A DNA stretch of 64,000 nucleotides. Origin: Streptantibioticus parmotrematis (GTDB taxonomy: Bacteria > Actinomycetota > Actinomycetes > Streptomycetales > Streptomycetaceae). The number at the start of each line of letters is the position of its first letter. The first letter of the stretch is position 1. Where the stretch lies: NCBI RefSeq assembly GCF_019890615.1, contig NZ_JAINVZ010000002.1:124001-188000 (forward strand), given 5' to 3'. Shown piece by piece: positions 23,581-31,427 of this stretch. The notes under the pieces are model-generated. The model had not been told where the DNA came from and did no database searches. It saw only the letters and a list, made by a program, of their open reading frames with translations. Made by a program: the position numbers and the translations under genes.

Positions 23581-24528
23581 TCAGCGGGGGTCGAGGCCGT
23601 GGGCGAGGAGCCAGGGCAGCGGGTCCACCGGCGCGCCGCCGTGCGGCCGCACCTCGAAGTGCAGGTGCGGCCCCGTGGTGTTGCCGGTGTTGCCGGAGTA
23701 CGCGATGACCTCGCCCGCCCGGACCGCGCCCGAGGCGACCCGCGCCGCGCTCAGGTGGCAGTACCAGGTCTGCGTGCCGTCCGGCGCGGTCAGTTCGACC
23801 ATGTTCCCGTACGACGGATTCCACTTGACGCGCACCGTGCCGTCGGTGACCGCCCGCACCGGCGTGCCGGGCTCCACGGGGAAGTCGATGCCGGTGTGCA
23901 TCGACAGCCAGTGCGCGCCGGTCTCGCCGAAGTACGCGCTCAGGCCGCGCTGGACGACGGGCAGGACGTCGTGGGGTGCGTCCTGCGTCTGACGCTGCTT
24001 CAGGGCCGCGCGCTGACGGGCCCGGTCGGCGGCGGGGACGGCGGTGCGAGCGGCGGCTCCTGAGGCGGTCGTGGCGGAGGCCGTAGCGGGGGTCGTCGCA
24101 TCGGCGCCGTCAACGGCGCGTTGGTGGGCGGCGGTTGACGCGGCGTCGGTACGCGAGTGGCCGCCGCCGTGCTGCCCGGCCGCGAAACTGCTCACCGCCG
24201 CCGCGGCCACCCCCAGCAGGGCGACCGAGGGCACCGCCACCGTCAGCAGGGTGAACCGCTTCGGCGGCGCCTTGCGACGCCGTCCACCGGCCCGCCCGCG
24301 GGCCCGATGCCGATGCCGGACGGGACCGCGGGCCGGGGAGCCGGGGACCTCCGAGGCGCTGGAGGCGGCGGGGTCGGCGGGGCCGGGCCGGGCGGTGGCG
24401 GGGTCGCCGTACGGGCTCCCGTACGACGCGGAACGCGGTTCGCCGTACGCGTACGCGTGCTGCCCGTCGTGACCACCGGGCAACGGGCCGAAAAGCGGAT
24501 CGTGTTCACGATCGTCCACCGTCGACAT
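23581..24528 (-). CDS. M23 family metallopeptidase, membrane-anchored cell wall endopeptidase
   Basis: Encodes 315 residues. A polar N-terminus of about 90 residues (Tyr/Gly/Pro rich, then a basic RHRHRARGRAGGRRRK) leads to one membrane helix (FTLLTVAVPSVALLGVAAAAVSSFAAG). A Thr/Ala-rich linker follows, then the LytM/M23 domain: HTGIDFPVEPGTPVRAVTDGTV, GNMVELTAPDG and HLHFEVRPHGG, which give the zinc ligands H..D and HxH. It should cut peptidoglycan crosslinks outside the membrane. ATG 24528 is used; AAAGAG touches it and no ideal ribosome site is seen. It converges on pcrA. Confidence 0.92.
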   Translation of the reverse strand: MSTVDDREHDPLFGPLPGGHDGQHAYAYGEPRSASYGSPYGDPATARPGPADPAASSASEVPGSPARGPVRHRHRARGRAGGRRRKAPPKRFTLLTVAVPSVALLGVAAAAVSSFAAGQHGGGHSRTDAASTAAHQRAVDGADATTPATASATTASGAAARTAVPAADRARQRAALKQRQTQDAPHDVLPVVQRGLSAYFGETGAHWLSMHTGIDFPVEPGTPVRAVTDGTVRVKWNPSYGNMVELTAPDGTQTWYCHLSAARVASGAVRAGEVIAYSGNTGNTTGPHLHFEVRPHGGAPVDPLPWLLAHGLDPR

Positions 24529-24641
24529 CTCTTTCGCGTCGGCGTCATGACAATGATCGGCGACTGTATACCGGCACGGCCGAACCCGACAATGCGGGGA
24601 AATTTCGGGCATACGCGCGAGGCGTGCGAGTGAGGGGCGGA

Positions 24642-25586
24642 TCAGGCCGCGTCCACTGCCTCCGAGGCGTCGGAAACGCTCCGCAAAGCCTGTCGAACCC
24701 CCGCCACGACCTGCGCGTTCACCGCCATCGCGAGATGACCGACGCCCTGCACGCCGACGTTCTCGATGATCAGATCCGGGTGGTCGAGCCGCGCGGATTC
24801 CGTGGGCGTCATGATGGGGTCGGCATCGCTCCAGAACGCGACGAACCGCGTACGGCAACCGGGCGCGGGAAGCGCGAGTTCGGCCATGAGCGCGGAACGC
24901 GGCCGCATCTGCCGCACGACCGGATGCGGGTCGGCGAACGGCACGGCGCGCGTCCCGGCGTGCGGCGTCGCCAGCGTGACCAGCGTCCGCACCCGGACGT
25001 CACCGCCGAGCCGCTGCGCGTAGTACCGCCCGATCAGCCCGCCGAGGCTGTGCCCGACGAGGTCGATGCGCGCACTGCCGGTGCGCTCGCACAACTCCTC
25101 GACGTGGCGCCCGAGCAGCGCGGCCGCGTGCCGCACGTCGCTGGTCAGCGGCGAGTAGTTGAGCGCGCTCACCTGCCGCCAGCCGTGCCGGCGCAGGTTG
25201 CGGCGCAACGGGGTGAAGACGGAACGGTTGTCCACGAACCCGTGCAGCAACAGCACCGGCAGCTGCCCGTCCGCGCCCACCGGTCCGTTCCCCGGCGGGA
25301 GGTCCGCGACGGGAACGGGCGTGGGCACGGGGCCGGTGAGCGGCGTGTGGGCGGGGCCGGACGGGCCGGTCGGCGGTGCCGTCCGAGGCGGTGCGGTGCG
25401 CTGTCGCGGCACGGACGCTGCCGCAGGGGCCGGGGACTCCTGGAACACACCCGTCGGATAGAGCAGCAGGTGCCGCGCGAGCACCGCCACCTCCGTCATC
25501 GTCACCCGGGCCGTGGCGGCCATGCGCCCCAACCCGTACGGACACCCGGTGTCGTCGGTCGTCGTGCTCGGGTCGCTGCTGTCCAT
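24642..25586 (-). CDS. Alpha/beta hydrolase, triacylglycerol lipase/EstA-like
   Basis: Encodes 314 residues. The oxyanion strand is PVLLLHGFVDNRSVFTPLRRNLRRHG. The nucleophile Ser is in LVGHSLGGLIGRYYAQ, the acid is probably Asp in FWSDADPIMTPTES, and the His is in VQGVGHLAM. The mid part TLVTLATPHAGTRAV is typical of bacterial lipases. Residues about 25-110 are Pro/Thr-rich and contain one hydrophobic stretch (ARVTMTEVAVLARHLLLYPTGV), possibly a membrane anchor. ATG 25586 has GGGGAGG 7 nt upstream. It probably hydrolyses lipid or ester substrates; the natural one is unknown. Confidence 0.88.
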   Translation of the reverse strand: MDSSDPSTTTDDTGCPYGLGRMAATARVTMTEVAVLARHLLLYPTGVFQESPAPAAASVPRQRTAPPRTAPPTGPSGPAHTPLTGPVPTPVPVADLPPGNGPVGADGQLPVLLLHGFVDNRSVFTPLRRNLRRHGWRQVSALNYSPLTSDVRHAAALLGRHVEELCERTGSARIDLVGHSLGGLIGRYYAQRLGGDVRVRTLVTLATPHAGTRAVPFADPHPVVRQMRPRSALMAELALPAPGCRTRFVAFWSDADPIMTPTESARLDHPDLIIENVGVQGVGHLAMAVNAQVVAGVRQALRSVSDASEAVDAA

Positions 25587-26003
25587 GGCCTGCCTCCCCG
25601 TGCGGCGTACGCGGGCGGCATCGTCTCCGTACGCCCTTGAGGGCAGCCGTAGGGCAGGCGTGAGCGGCTCGGCGGACGGCCGGGCGGATGGCGTGCCGAC
25701 GCGAGAGGTGGCGGTCGGCGGCCCGGTCGCGCCGCCGTGCCGGGCGGCTGACGGCACGGCGGCGCGGGGCCTGGCTGCGGCTCCCCTGGCGCGCGCGGCC
25801 CCCTCGCCACGGGAGTCCGGCTGTGGCGTGACGCCGGATCACCGAGGGCGGGACTCGGGCCTGGCGCGCCGTGAATATGTCCCACGTGTGATTTCCCCCT
25901 CCCCCCGTGCCGCGAAACTGCCGCGTGCGGGATGCTGGGGGATAACGTTCGTTCACAACGTGAGCCCGATGGCAGCGATGGCACGGCAGGCATGGAGGCA
26001 GTG
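25587..26003. other. Intergenic region upstream of icmB
   Basis: No gene is supported here. It must hold the promoters of the lipase gene (minus) and icmB (plus). GATAAC (25941-25946) is a possible -10 for icmB, about 57 nt before its ATG. It overlaps an inverted repeat ACGTT-N7-AACGT (25945-25961), a possible operator. The rest is GC-rich without clear structure. Confidence 0.35.
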
Positions 26004-26417
26004 ATGGGTGTGTCGGGTCCGATCCGCGTGGTGGTCGCCAAGCCGGGGCTCGACGGCCACGACCGCGGCGCCAAGGTCATCGCCCGCGCGCTGCGGGACG
26101 CGGGCATGGAGGTCATCTACACCGGCCTGCACCAGACGCCGGAGCAGATCGTGGACACCGCGATCCAGGAGGACGCCGACGCGATCGGCCTGTCCATCCT
26201 GTCCGGCGCGCACATGACGCTCTTCGCCAAGGTCATCGAACTGCTCGGCGAGCGCGACGCCCGCGACATCCAGGTCTTCGGCGGCGGCATCATCCCCGAG
26301 GCGGACATCCCCCCGCTCAAGGAGCTGGGCGTCGCCGCGATCTTCACCCCCGGCACGACCACCGGCGACGTCGTGACCTGGGTCCGCGAGAACGTCCGCC
26401 AGCCCGCGGGGGCGTAG
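26004..26417 (+). CDS. icmB: Isobutyryl-CoA mutase small (B12-binding) subunit
   Basis: Encodes 137 residues, the size of streptomycete IcmB. It is a free-standing cobalamin-binding domain of the methylmalonyl-CoA mutase type. The base-off/His-on motif is [11 protein letters not shown] (Asp17-x-His19-x-x-Gly22), followed by [12 protein letters not shown] and [12 protein letters not shown], which cradle the nucleotide tail. With the large subunit IcmA it interconverts isobutyryl-CoA and butyryl-CoA, feeding polyketide and fatty acid precursors. No large subunit lies in this window, as expected, since icmA and icmB are usually apart in Streptomyces. GGAGG lies 5 nt before ATG 26004; GTG 26001 is an alternative. 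Confidence 0.9.
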   Translation: MGVSGPIRVVVAKPGLDGHDRGAKVIARALRDAGMEVIYTGLHQTPEQIVDTAIQEDADAIGLSILSGAHMTLFAKVIELLGERDARDIQVFGGGIIPEADIPPLKELGVAAIFTPGTTTGDVVTWVRENVRQPAGA

Positions 26418-26527
26418 CCCGCACCCGGCCCGCCTTTCCGGGCAGGGGCCGGTGGGGCCACGCCCGGCCGGCACCCCGCGCACCGCCCCGGCACAGCACT
26501 GCCCCGGCGCGGCACCGCCCCGGCGCC

Positions 26528-28312
26528 CTACGCGTCCGGGGCCAGCTCCGCGTACATCGCTGCCCGCAGCCGCAGCGTCCCCACCAGGCGCTGGAACGCC
26601 TCCGACCAGTAGCCCCCGGCGCCGGGCGAGCCGTCCGGCGGTTCCTCGGGTATCGCGGTGAGCGGCTCCAGCCGGTCCGCCTGTGCCGGGTCGAGACAGC
26701 GCTCCGCCAGGCCCATCACCCCGCTGAAGCTCCACGGATAGCTGCCCGCCTCCCGGGCGATGTCCAGCGCGTCCACCACCGCCCGGCCCAGCGGTTCCGC
26801 CCACGGCACCGCGCACGCCCCCAGCAGCTGGAACGCCTCCGACAGCCCGTGCGCCGCGATGAACCGCGTCACCCACGCCGCCCGCTCCTCGTGCGGCAGC
26901 ACCGACAGCAGCTTCGCCGGATCGCCCACCACCGACGCCGTGCCGCCCGCGTCCGCCCGCTCCGGCGGTGGCCCGAGCAGCGCCCGCGCCCAGTCGGCGT
27001 CCCGCTGCCGCACCGCGGCCCGGCACCAGGCGGCGTGCAGGTCCGCCTGCCAGTCGTCGGCCACCGGCAGTGCCACGATCTCCCCGGGCGCCCGCCCGCC
27101 CAGCCGCTCCGTCCATATGCCCAGCGGCGCGGCCTCCACCAACTGCCCCAGCCACCAGGCCCGTTCGCCCCGGCCGGACGGCGGCTTGCGGGCCACCCCG
27201 TCGCGTTCCATCGCCGCGTCACACTCGTGCGGCGCCTCCACCACGACGCGCGGACCGACCCCCGTACGGTCCAACGCCACGCAGCTGATCGCCCGCGCCC
27301 CCATCCGCCCGGCCAGCGCGGAACCCGGCAGACCCGCCAGCAACTCCGCCGCCGTCGCCCGCACGTTGCGGCTGCGGTCGGCGAGCGCCTGCTCCAGGAA
27401 CGGCTCGTCGTCCGCCGACAGCCGCTCCCGCAACGAGTCCAGGAACATCAGCCGGTCCTCGGCCCGCTCCTTCGCCCACGTCGAACGCAGCAACGCCAGC
27501 CCCTCGGCCGAATCGCGCTCCCGTATCGAGGTCAGCACCGCGACCCGCTCCGCGAACAGCCCCTCCTCCCACAGCCGTCGTGCCGCCTCCGGCTCGTCCG
27601 CCGCCCGCCCCGCCGCGCCGCGACCGCCGGAACGCAGCGCGAACCGCCAGTCCGGGTTCAGTTCCGCGAGCCACAGCCCGCGCGGCCCGGCCAGCGCCAG
27701 CGCGTCGGGCCGCAGGTCGGTCCTGGCCCGCGCCGCGTCCAGCAACGCGGGCAGCGCGGCGTCCGGCGCGCGGTAGCCGTGGGCCGTGGCCGCCGCCAGC
27801 CACTGCGGCAGCAACTCCGCGAGCGCCGGAGCCGTCCCGCGCCGGCCCCCGCCGCCCGAACCCCCGGCGCCCACGCGGTCGCTGAGCAACATGGTGAGCC
27901 GGTCCCGGGCCGCCGCGGGCAGCGGCGGCCGGGGGTCGTGCTGCGCGGGCACGGGACGCGGCGCGGCGGTCGGCGGCCGCAGGCCCGCGCGTCTGCGTAC
28001 GGTCTCCACGGCTGCGGCGTCCAGCAGCGCACGGGCCGGATCGTCACCCGCGCCGTCCAGGCGGGAGGCCGCCCGCCGGTCCGTCCCGAGCAGGGCGGCG
28101 GACAACAACTCCTCCCAGGAGGGGAGGGGTCGGTCTCGGCTCTCGCGGACCTCCGGTGCGTCCCGCCCACCCGGCGCGGTGCGAGCGCCCGGCCGCCGAC
28201 CGGACGCGGGCCCGCCCGGCGGCCCGGACCCCGCCGACCTCCCGGGCTCCTCAGGATGCGCGCTGCCCGTGTCGGCCCCGGTCGCGGGTGGACGCGGTGT
28301 CGTCAGTGCCAT
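26528..28312 (-). CDS. DUF5691 family protein
   Basis: Encodes 594 residues, helical and soluble. After a disordered Pro/Gly-rich head (about 1-60), PSWEELLSAALLGTDRRA marks the DUF5691 start. A HEAT-like stretch follows near 285-345 (LFAERVAVLTSIRERDSAEGLALLRSTW, DRLMFLDSLRERLSADDEPFLEQALADRSRNVRATAAELLAGLPGS). The enzyme role is unknown. In Streptomyces it accompanies SWIM, MoxR, DUF5682 and vWA genes, as here, and is probably a scaffold for them. ATG 28312 has GGGGGAGAG 7 nt upstream. The region before it holds three copies of a palindrome. Confidence 0.8.
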   Translation of the reverse strand: MALTTPRPPATGADTGSAHPEEPGRSAGSGPPGGPASGRRPGARTAPGGRDAPEVRESRDRPLPSWEELLSAALLGTDRRAASRLDGAGDDPARALLDAAAVETVRRRAGLRPPTAAPRPVPAQHDPRPPLPAAARDRLTMLLSDRVGAGGSGGGGRRGTAPALAELLPQWLAAATAHGYRAPDAALPALLDAARARTDLRPDALALAGPRGLWLAELNPDWRFALRSGGRGAAGRAADEPEAARRLWEEGLFAERVAVLTSIRERDSAEGLALLRSTWAKERAEDRLMFLDSLRERLSADDEPFLEQALADRSRNVRATAAELLAGLPGSALAGRMGARAISCVALDRTGVGPRVVVEAPHECDAAMERDGVARKPPSGRGERAWWLGQLVEAAPLGIWTERLGGRAPGEIVALPVADDWQADLHAAWCRAAVRQRDADWARALLGPPPERADAGGTASVVGDPAKLLSVLPHEERAAWVTRFIAAHGLSEAFQLLGACAVPWAEPLGRAVVDALDIAREAGSYPWSFSGVMGLAERCLDPAQADRLEPLTAIPEEPPDGSPGAGGYWSEAFQRLVGTLRLRAAMYAELAPDA

Positions 28313-28400
28313 GGCTGCTCTCCCCCTTCTGATCGTGTCGTTCTGCATCAGGGCTCACGCTGTCGATCCCGTGAGCGCGGTCGTGCCCGTGCGTGCCCTA

Positions 28401-28489
28401 CGCGGTCACGACCGCGCGCGCCGTGCGCGGTCTCGCGGTCACGACCGCGCGGTTGACGCCTGCGCCTCAGTCACGCGGCCACGACCGCG
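28401..28489. promoter_or_regulatory. Three copies of the palindrome CGCGGTCACGACCGCG
   Basis: The 16-bp dyad (arms CGCGGTC/GACCGCG) occurs at 28401-28416 and 28434-28449, and with one change at 28474-28489. They lie between the SWIM gene end (28557) and the DUF5691 start (28312), both on the minus strand. They may be operators for DUF5691 or a set of transcript-end hairpins. They are short enough that both readings stand. Confidence 0.5.
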
Positions 28490-28556
28490 TGGTGGCCCCT
28501 GCGCCTCGCCGGACGGCATCGCGGCGGCCGACCCCCGTACGGCTGCCGCGCGGCGC

Positions 28557-29987
28557 TCACAGCCGTACCGGGTCGCCCGGGGCCTGCGGTGACCAGGCCG
28601 TCAGGGGCGTGAAGCCGCGATGGCCCAGCGAGCCGAAGACGGTGACCGGGGTGCCGCCCGAGACCGCGGCCAGGCGCCACAGGCCCGGGCGGTCCAGGCG
28701 CCGGGGATCCACGGGCAGCGCCGAGTCGCCCTCCGCGTCGGCCAGTTGCCAGCCGTGCGCTGTCGGCACCGGCACGACCGGGCCCAGCACGACCGGCCAC
28801 TCGTCCAGCCACGGATCGGCGCGCAATGCCTCCCCGTACGCCCCGAGCGCGTCGCCGACCGCCACTGCGGGCGGTATTCGGCCCGGCTCCGGCGCACCGT
28901 GCTGAGGTCCGAGCGCGGCGCGCAGCGGGACGGCGCCGGGGTGGTAGGCGAGTTCGGCGTCGACGATCCGGCCGACCGGCAGCGACAGCTCAGGCGTCCG
29001 GCCCGTCGCGCCGAACCCCAGCAGCAGCGCGGCACGCCCTCGTTCCGCAGCGAGCAGCCATATCCGCCGGGTCGTCAACTGCCCCTCCAGCGCATCCTGC
29101 TGGGACAGCACCAGCCAGCGGTCCCGCACGGTCGGGCCGGCCAGCAGCTCCGCGGTGTCCGCGGTGAAGCCGACCCGGGTGCGGACGGTGGCCGCCAGGC
29201 CCTCGGGCAGCCCGTCGCACCCCAGGTAGCCGCGGGCCAGCAGGTGCAGCAGGCTCTGCTCCTCCAGCAGCCGCGTCGGCCAGTCCCCGCCGGAACCCGG
29301 TATCACCGCCAACTCTCTTGTCCAGGAGGCCAGTCCGGGAGCCTGGGCGTCCATCATGCGGGCTGCCACCTCCTGCCAGATCCGGCGGTCCTCGTGGCCC
29401 GCGGAGGCCAGGCCCGACCGCAGGCTGTCGGCCAGTCGCTGGTCCAGCTCCGCCGCCCCGGCCGCCACCCGGGACGCCCTGCGCTCCGCCCTGCGCCGGG
29501 CCGCCGCCGGATCGGCCACCTCGGCCCTGGGCGTGCGGCGCCGCGTCGCCGTGGCCTGACGCCCCGCCCGCCACTCCCGCACCCAGTCCGGCGGCTCGGC
29601 CGCCGCGACGCCGCCCTCCCGTCCCTGGGACCACAACAGGAGCAGGCCCAGGGCGTGTTTGCACGGGAACTTGCGGCTGGGGCAAGAACACTTGAACGCG
29701 GGAGCGGTAACGTCCACGACCGTGCGGTACGGGGTCTTGCCGCTGCCCGCGCACAGGCCCCAGACCATGAGGACGCCGCCGCCCGGCTCCCCGTCTTCCC
29801 CGTCCGCGCGTGCCGCCTCGACGCCCTTGGCCGTGCCCTCGCCGCCCGGCGGCGCGCACCCCTCCGACAGGCCCGTGCCGGACCACGGGCCGGGCACGCC
29901 GAGCTTGGTGCCCGCCTTGCTTGACGCGGCGTCAGGAGCGAGTGCGAGCACTTGCCCGGCCGACCACCGCTGTTCGGTGTCCTCCAT
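28557..29987 (-). CDS. SWIM zinc finger family protein
   Basis: Encodes 476 residues. The SWIM motif CxC-x6-CxH is at Cys100, Cys102, Cys109 and His111 (FKCSCPSRKFPCKHALG). SWIM domains bind zinc and nucleic acid or protein. The rest is a long mostly helical region (RIWQEVAARMMDAQAPGLASWTREL, LLEEQSLLHLLARGYLG) and a beta-rich C-terminus, with no other known motif. The ATG follows TAGCGT by 7 nt and has no ribosome site, so it is leaderless from a DNA-damage type promoter. It is divergent from the MoxR operon, and a gap of 244 bp separates its end from DUF5691. Confidence 0.88.
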   Translation of the reverse strand: MEDTEQRWSAGQVLALAPDAASSKAGTKLGVPGPWSGTGLSEGCAPPGGEGTAKGVEAARADGEDGEPGGGVLMVWGLCAGSGKTPYRTVVDVTAPAFKCSCPSRKFPCKHALGLLLLWSQGREGGVAAAEPPDWVREWRAGRQATATRRRTPRAEVADPAAARRRAERRASRVAAGAAELDQRLADSLRSGLASAGHEDRRIWQEVAARMMDAQAPGLASWTRELAVIPGSGGDWPTRLLEEQSLLHLLARGYLGCDGLPEGLAATVRTRVGFTADTAELLAGPTVRDRWLVLSQQDALEGQLTTRRIWLLAAERGRAALLLGFGATGRTPELSLPVGRIVDAELAYHPGAVPLRAALGPQHGAPEPGRIPPAVAVGDALGAYGEALRADPWLDEWPVVLGPVVPVPTAHGWQLADAEGDSALPVDPRRLDRPGLWRLAAVSGGTPVTVFGSLGHRGFTPLTAWSPQAPGDPVRL

Positions 29988-29994
29988 GTCCGCA

Positions 29995-30017
29995 ACGCTA
30001 CGAGCGGCCACTGACAA
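29995..30017 (-). promoter_or_regulatory. DNA-damage type promoter (RecA-NDp / PafBC motif) for the SWIM gene
   Basis: Read on the minus strand, TTGTCAGTG-N8-TAGCGT is an exact match to TTGTCRGTG-N8-TAnnnT. The -10 box ends 7 nt before the ATG at 29987, so the transcript should be leaderless. It is 39 bp from a divergent copy that faces the MoxR operon. Confidence 0.75.
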
Positions 30018-30055
30018 TCGGTTCTGACCTGCGGTTTCACCGGTCCGGAGAGGCG

Positions 30056-30078
30056 TTGTCAGTGGTCGGGTGCAAGGT
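30056..30078 (+). promoter_or_regulatory. Near-match DNA-damage promoter for the MoxR operon
   Basis: TTGTCAGTG-N8-CAAGGT matches the consensus except for the first base of the -10 box. With the divergent copy at 29995-30017 it would let one activator switch on both arms of the cluster. The 5' UTR would be about 90 nt. Confidence 0.6.
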
Positions 30079-30105
30079 GGATTCGCAGGCGGCCCACGGG
30101 GGTTG

Positions 30106-30139
30106 GACGAGGGCCGTGCTGCCCGCGCACGGCCTCGTC
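30106..30139 (+). other. Hairpin in the 5' UTR of the MoxR operon
   Basis: GACGAGGGCCGTGC (30106-30119) pairs with GCACGGCCTCGTC (30127-30139) around a 7-nt loop, with one bulged G. It lies between the promoter and the ATG at 30177. It may be an attenuator or only an RNA-stability element. Confidence 0.45.
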
Positions 30140-30176
30140 CGGGCGCGGCCGTTTCCACATTTGTCAGGGGGACGTC

Positions 30177-31427
30177 ATGTCGGACAACAGGGTCGGAGAG
30201 CCGGAGAACAGGGCCCAGGGACCAGGGGCCAGGGCCGAGGAATCAGAGATCAGGGCGGACGAGGCGGCGGTCGCCAGGGCGGGGGGACCGGTGGCCGGGG
30301 CGGAGGAGTCGGCCGCCAGGGCGGAGGGAGCAGGGACCGGGGCGGAGGAAGAGGTTCTCAGGCCGCACGCCGAGGACGCCTTCGCGTACGAGCTGAAGGC
30401 GCTGGCCGCCGCCGACGACCGCCCGCGCCCGGCGCGTTGGAACCTCTCGCCGTGGGCCGTCGCCACCTATCTCCTGGGCGGGGTGCTGCCGGACGGCACC
30501 GCGATCTCGCCCAAGTACGTGGGCCCGCGGCGGATCGTCGAGGTCGCCGTGACCACGCTCGCCACCGATCGCGCGCTGTTGCTGCTGGGAGTGCCGGGGA
30601 CGGCCAAGACCTGGGTGTCGGAGCACCTCGCGGCGGCCGTCAGCGGCGACTCGACGCTCCTGGTGCAGGGCACCGCGGGCACGCCGGAGGAGGCGATCCG
30701 GTACGGCTGGGACTACGCCCGGTTGCTCGCCCACGGGCCCAGCCGGGACGCGCTGGTGCCCGGTCCCGTCATGCGGGCGATGTCGGGCGGCGGCATCGCG
30801 CGCGTCGAGGAACTGACCCGCATCCCGGCCGACGTGCAGGACACGCTGATCACGATCCTCTCCGAGAAGACGCTGCCGATACCGGAGCTGGGCCAGGAGG
30901 TGATGGCGGTACGCGGCTTCAACCTGATCGCCACCGCCAACGACCGCGACCGCGGGGTCAACGACCTGTCCAGCGCGTTGCGCCGACGCTTCAACACGGT
31001 GGTGCTGCCGCTGCCCGCCACGGTCGAGGACGAGGTGGACATCGTCGCCCGTCGCGTCGACCAGATGGGGCGCGCCATCGACCTGCCCCAGGCCCCGCCC
31101 GGCGCCGACGAGATCCGCCGCGTGGTCACCGTCTTCCGCGAACTGCGCGACGGCGTCACCGCGGACGGCCGCACCAAGGTCAAGTCGCCCTCCGGGACGC
31201 TGTCCACGGCCGAGGCGATCTCGGTCGTCACCGGCGGCCTGGCCCTCGCCGCCCACTTCGGCGACGGGGTGCTGCGCTCCGCCGACGTGGCCGCGGGCAT
31301 CCTCGGCGCCGTCGTCCGCGACCCGGCCGCCGACCGTGTCGTCTGGAACGAGTACCTGGAGTCCGTGGTCCGCGAGCGCGACGGCTGGAAGGACTTCTAC
31401 CGGGCCTGCCGGGAGGTGAGCGCATGA
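30177..31427 (+). CDS. MoxR-type AAA+ ATPase
   Basis: Encodes 416 residues. The first 60 residues are low complexity with repeated RAE/ARA units, in purine-rich DNA. The AAA+ core follows: Walker A LLGVPGTAKTW (about 136-146), the Walker B-like strand GGGIARVEELTRIPADVQD, sensor 1 in LIATANDRDRGVNDLSSALRRRFN with the arginine finger, and a C-terminal lid. MoxR ATPases remodel protein complexes together with vWA-domain partners, and one is encoded two genes downstream. GGGGGA precedes ATG 30177. The stop overlaps the DUF5682 start by 4 bp. It is probably DNA-damage induced. Confidence 0.92.
   Translation: MSDNRVGEPENRAQGPGARAEESEIRADEAAVARAGGPVAGAEESAARAEGAGTGAEEEVLRPHAEDAFAYELKALAAADDRPRPARWNLSPWAVATYLLGGVLPDGTAISPKYVGPRRIVEVAVTTLATDRALLLLGVPGTAKTWVSEHLAAAVSGDSTLLVQGTAGTPEEAIRYGWDYARLLAHGPSRDALVPGPVMRAMSGGGIARVEELTRIPADVQDTLITILSEKTLPIPELGQEVMAVRGFNLIATANDRDRGVNDLSSALRRRFNTVVLPLPATVEDEVDIVARRVDQMGRAIDLPQAPPGADEIRRVVTVFRELRDGVTADGRTKVKSPSGTLSTAEAISVVTGGLALAAHFGDGVLRSADVAAGILGAVVRDPAADRVVWNEYLESVVRERDGWKDFYRACREVSA

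Noticed and set aside
24500-24560. TTGTCATGA before the M23 gene as a damage promoter
   Set aside because: Only six of nine bases match the first block and no -10 box follows at 8 bp.
29810-31423. Long open frame running into the DUF5682 gene from 29810
   Set aside because: It overlaps SWIM and MoxR genes in other frames and is Arg/Gly-rich shadow sequence; the real start is ATG 31424 with a 4-bp overlap to MoxR.
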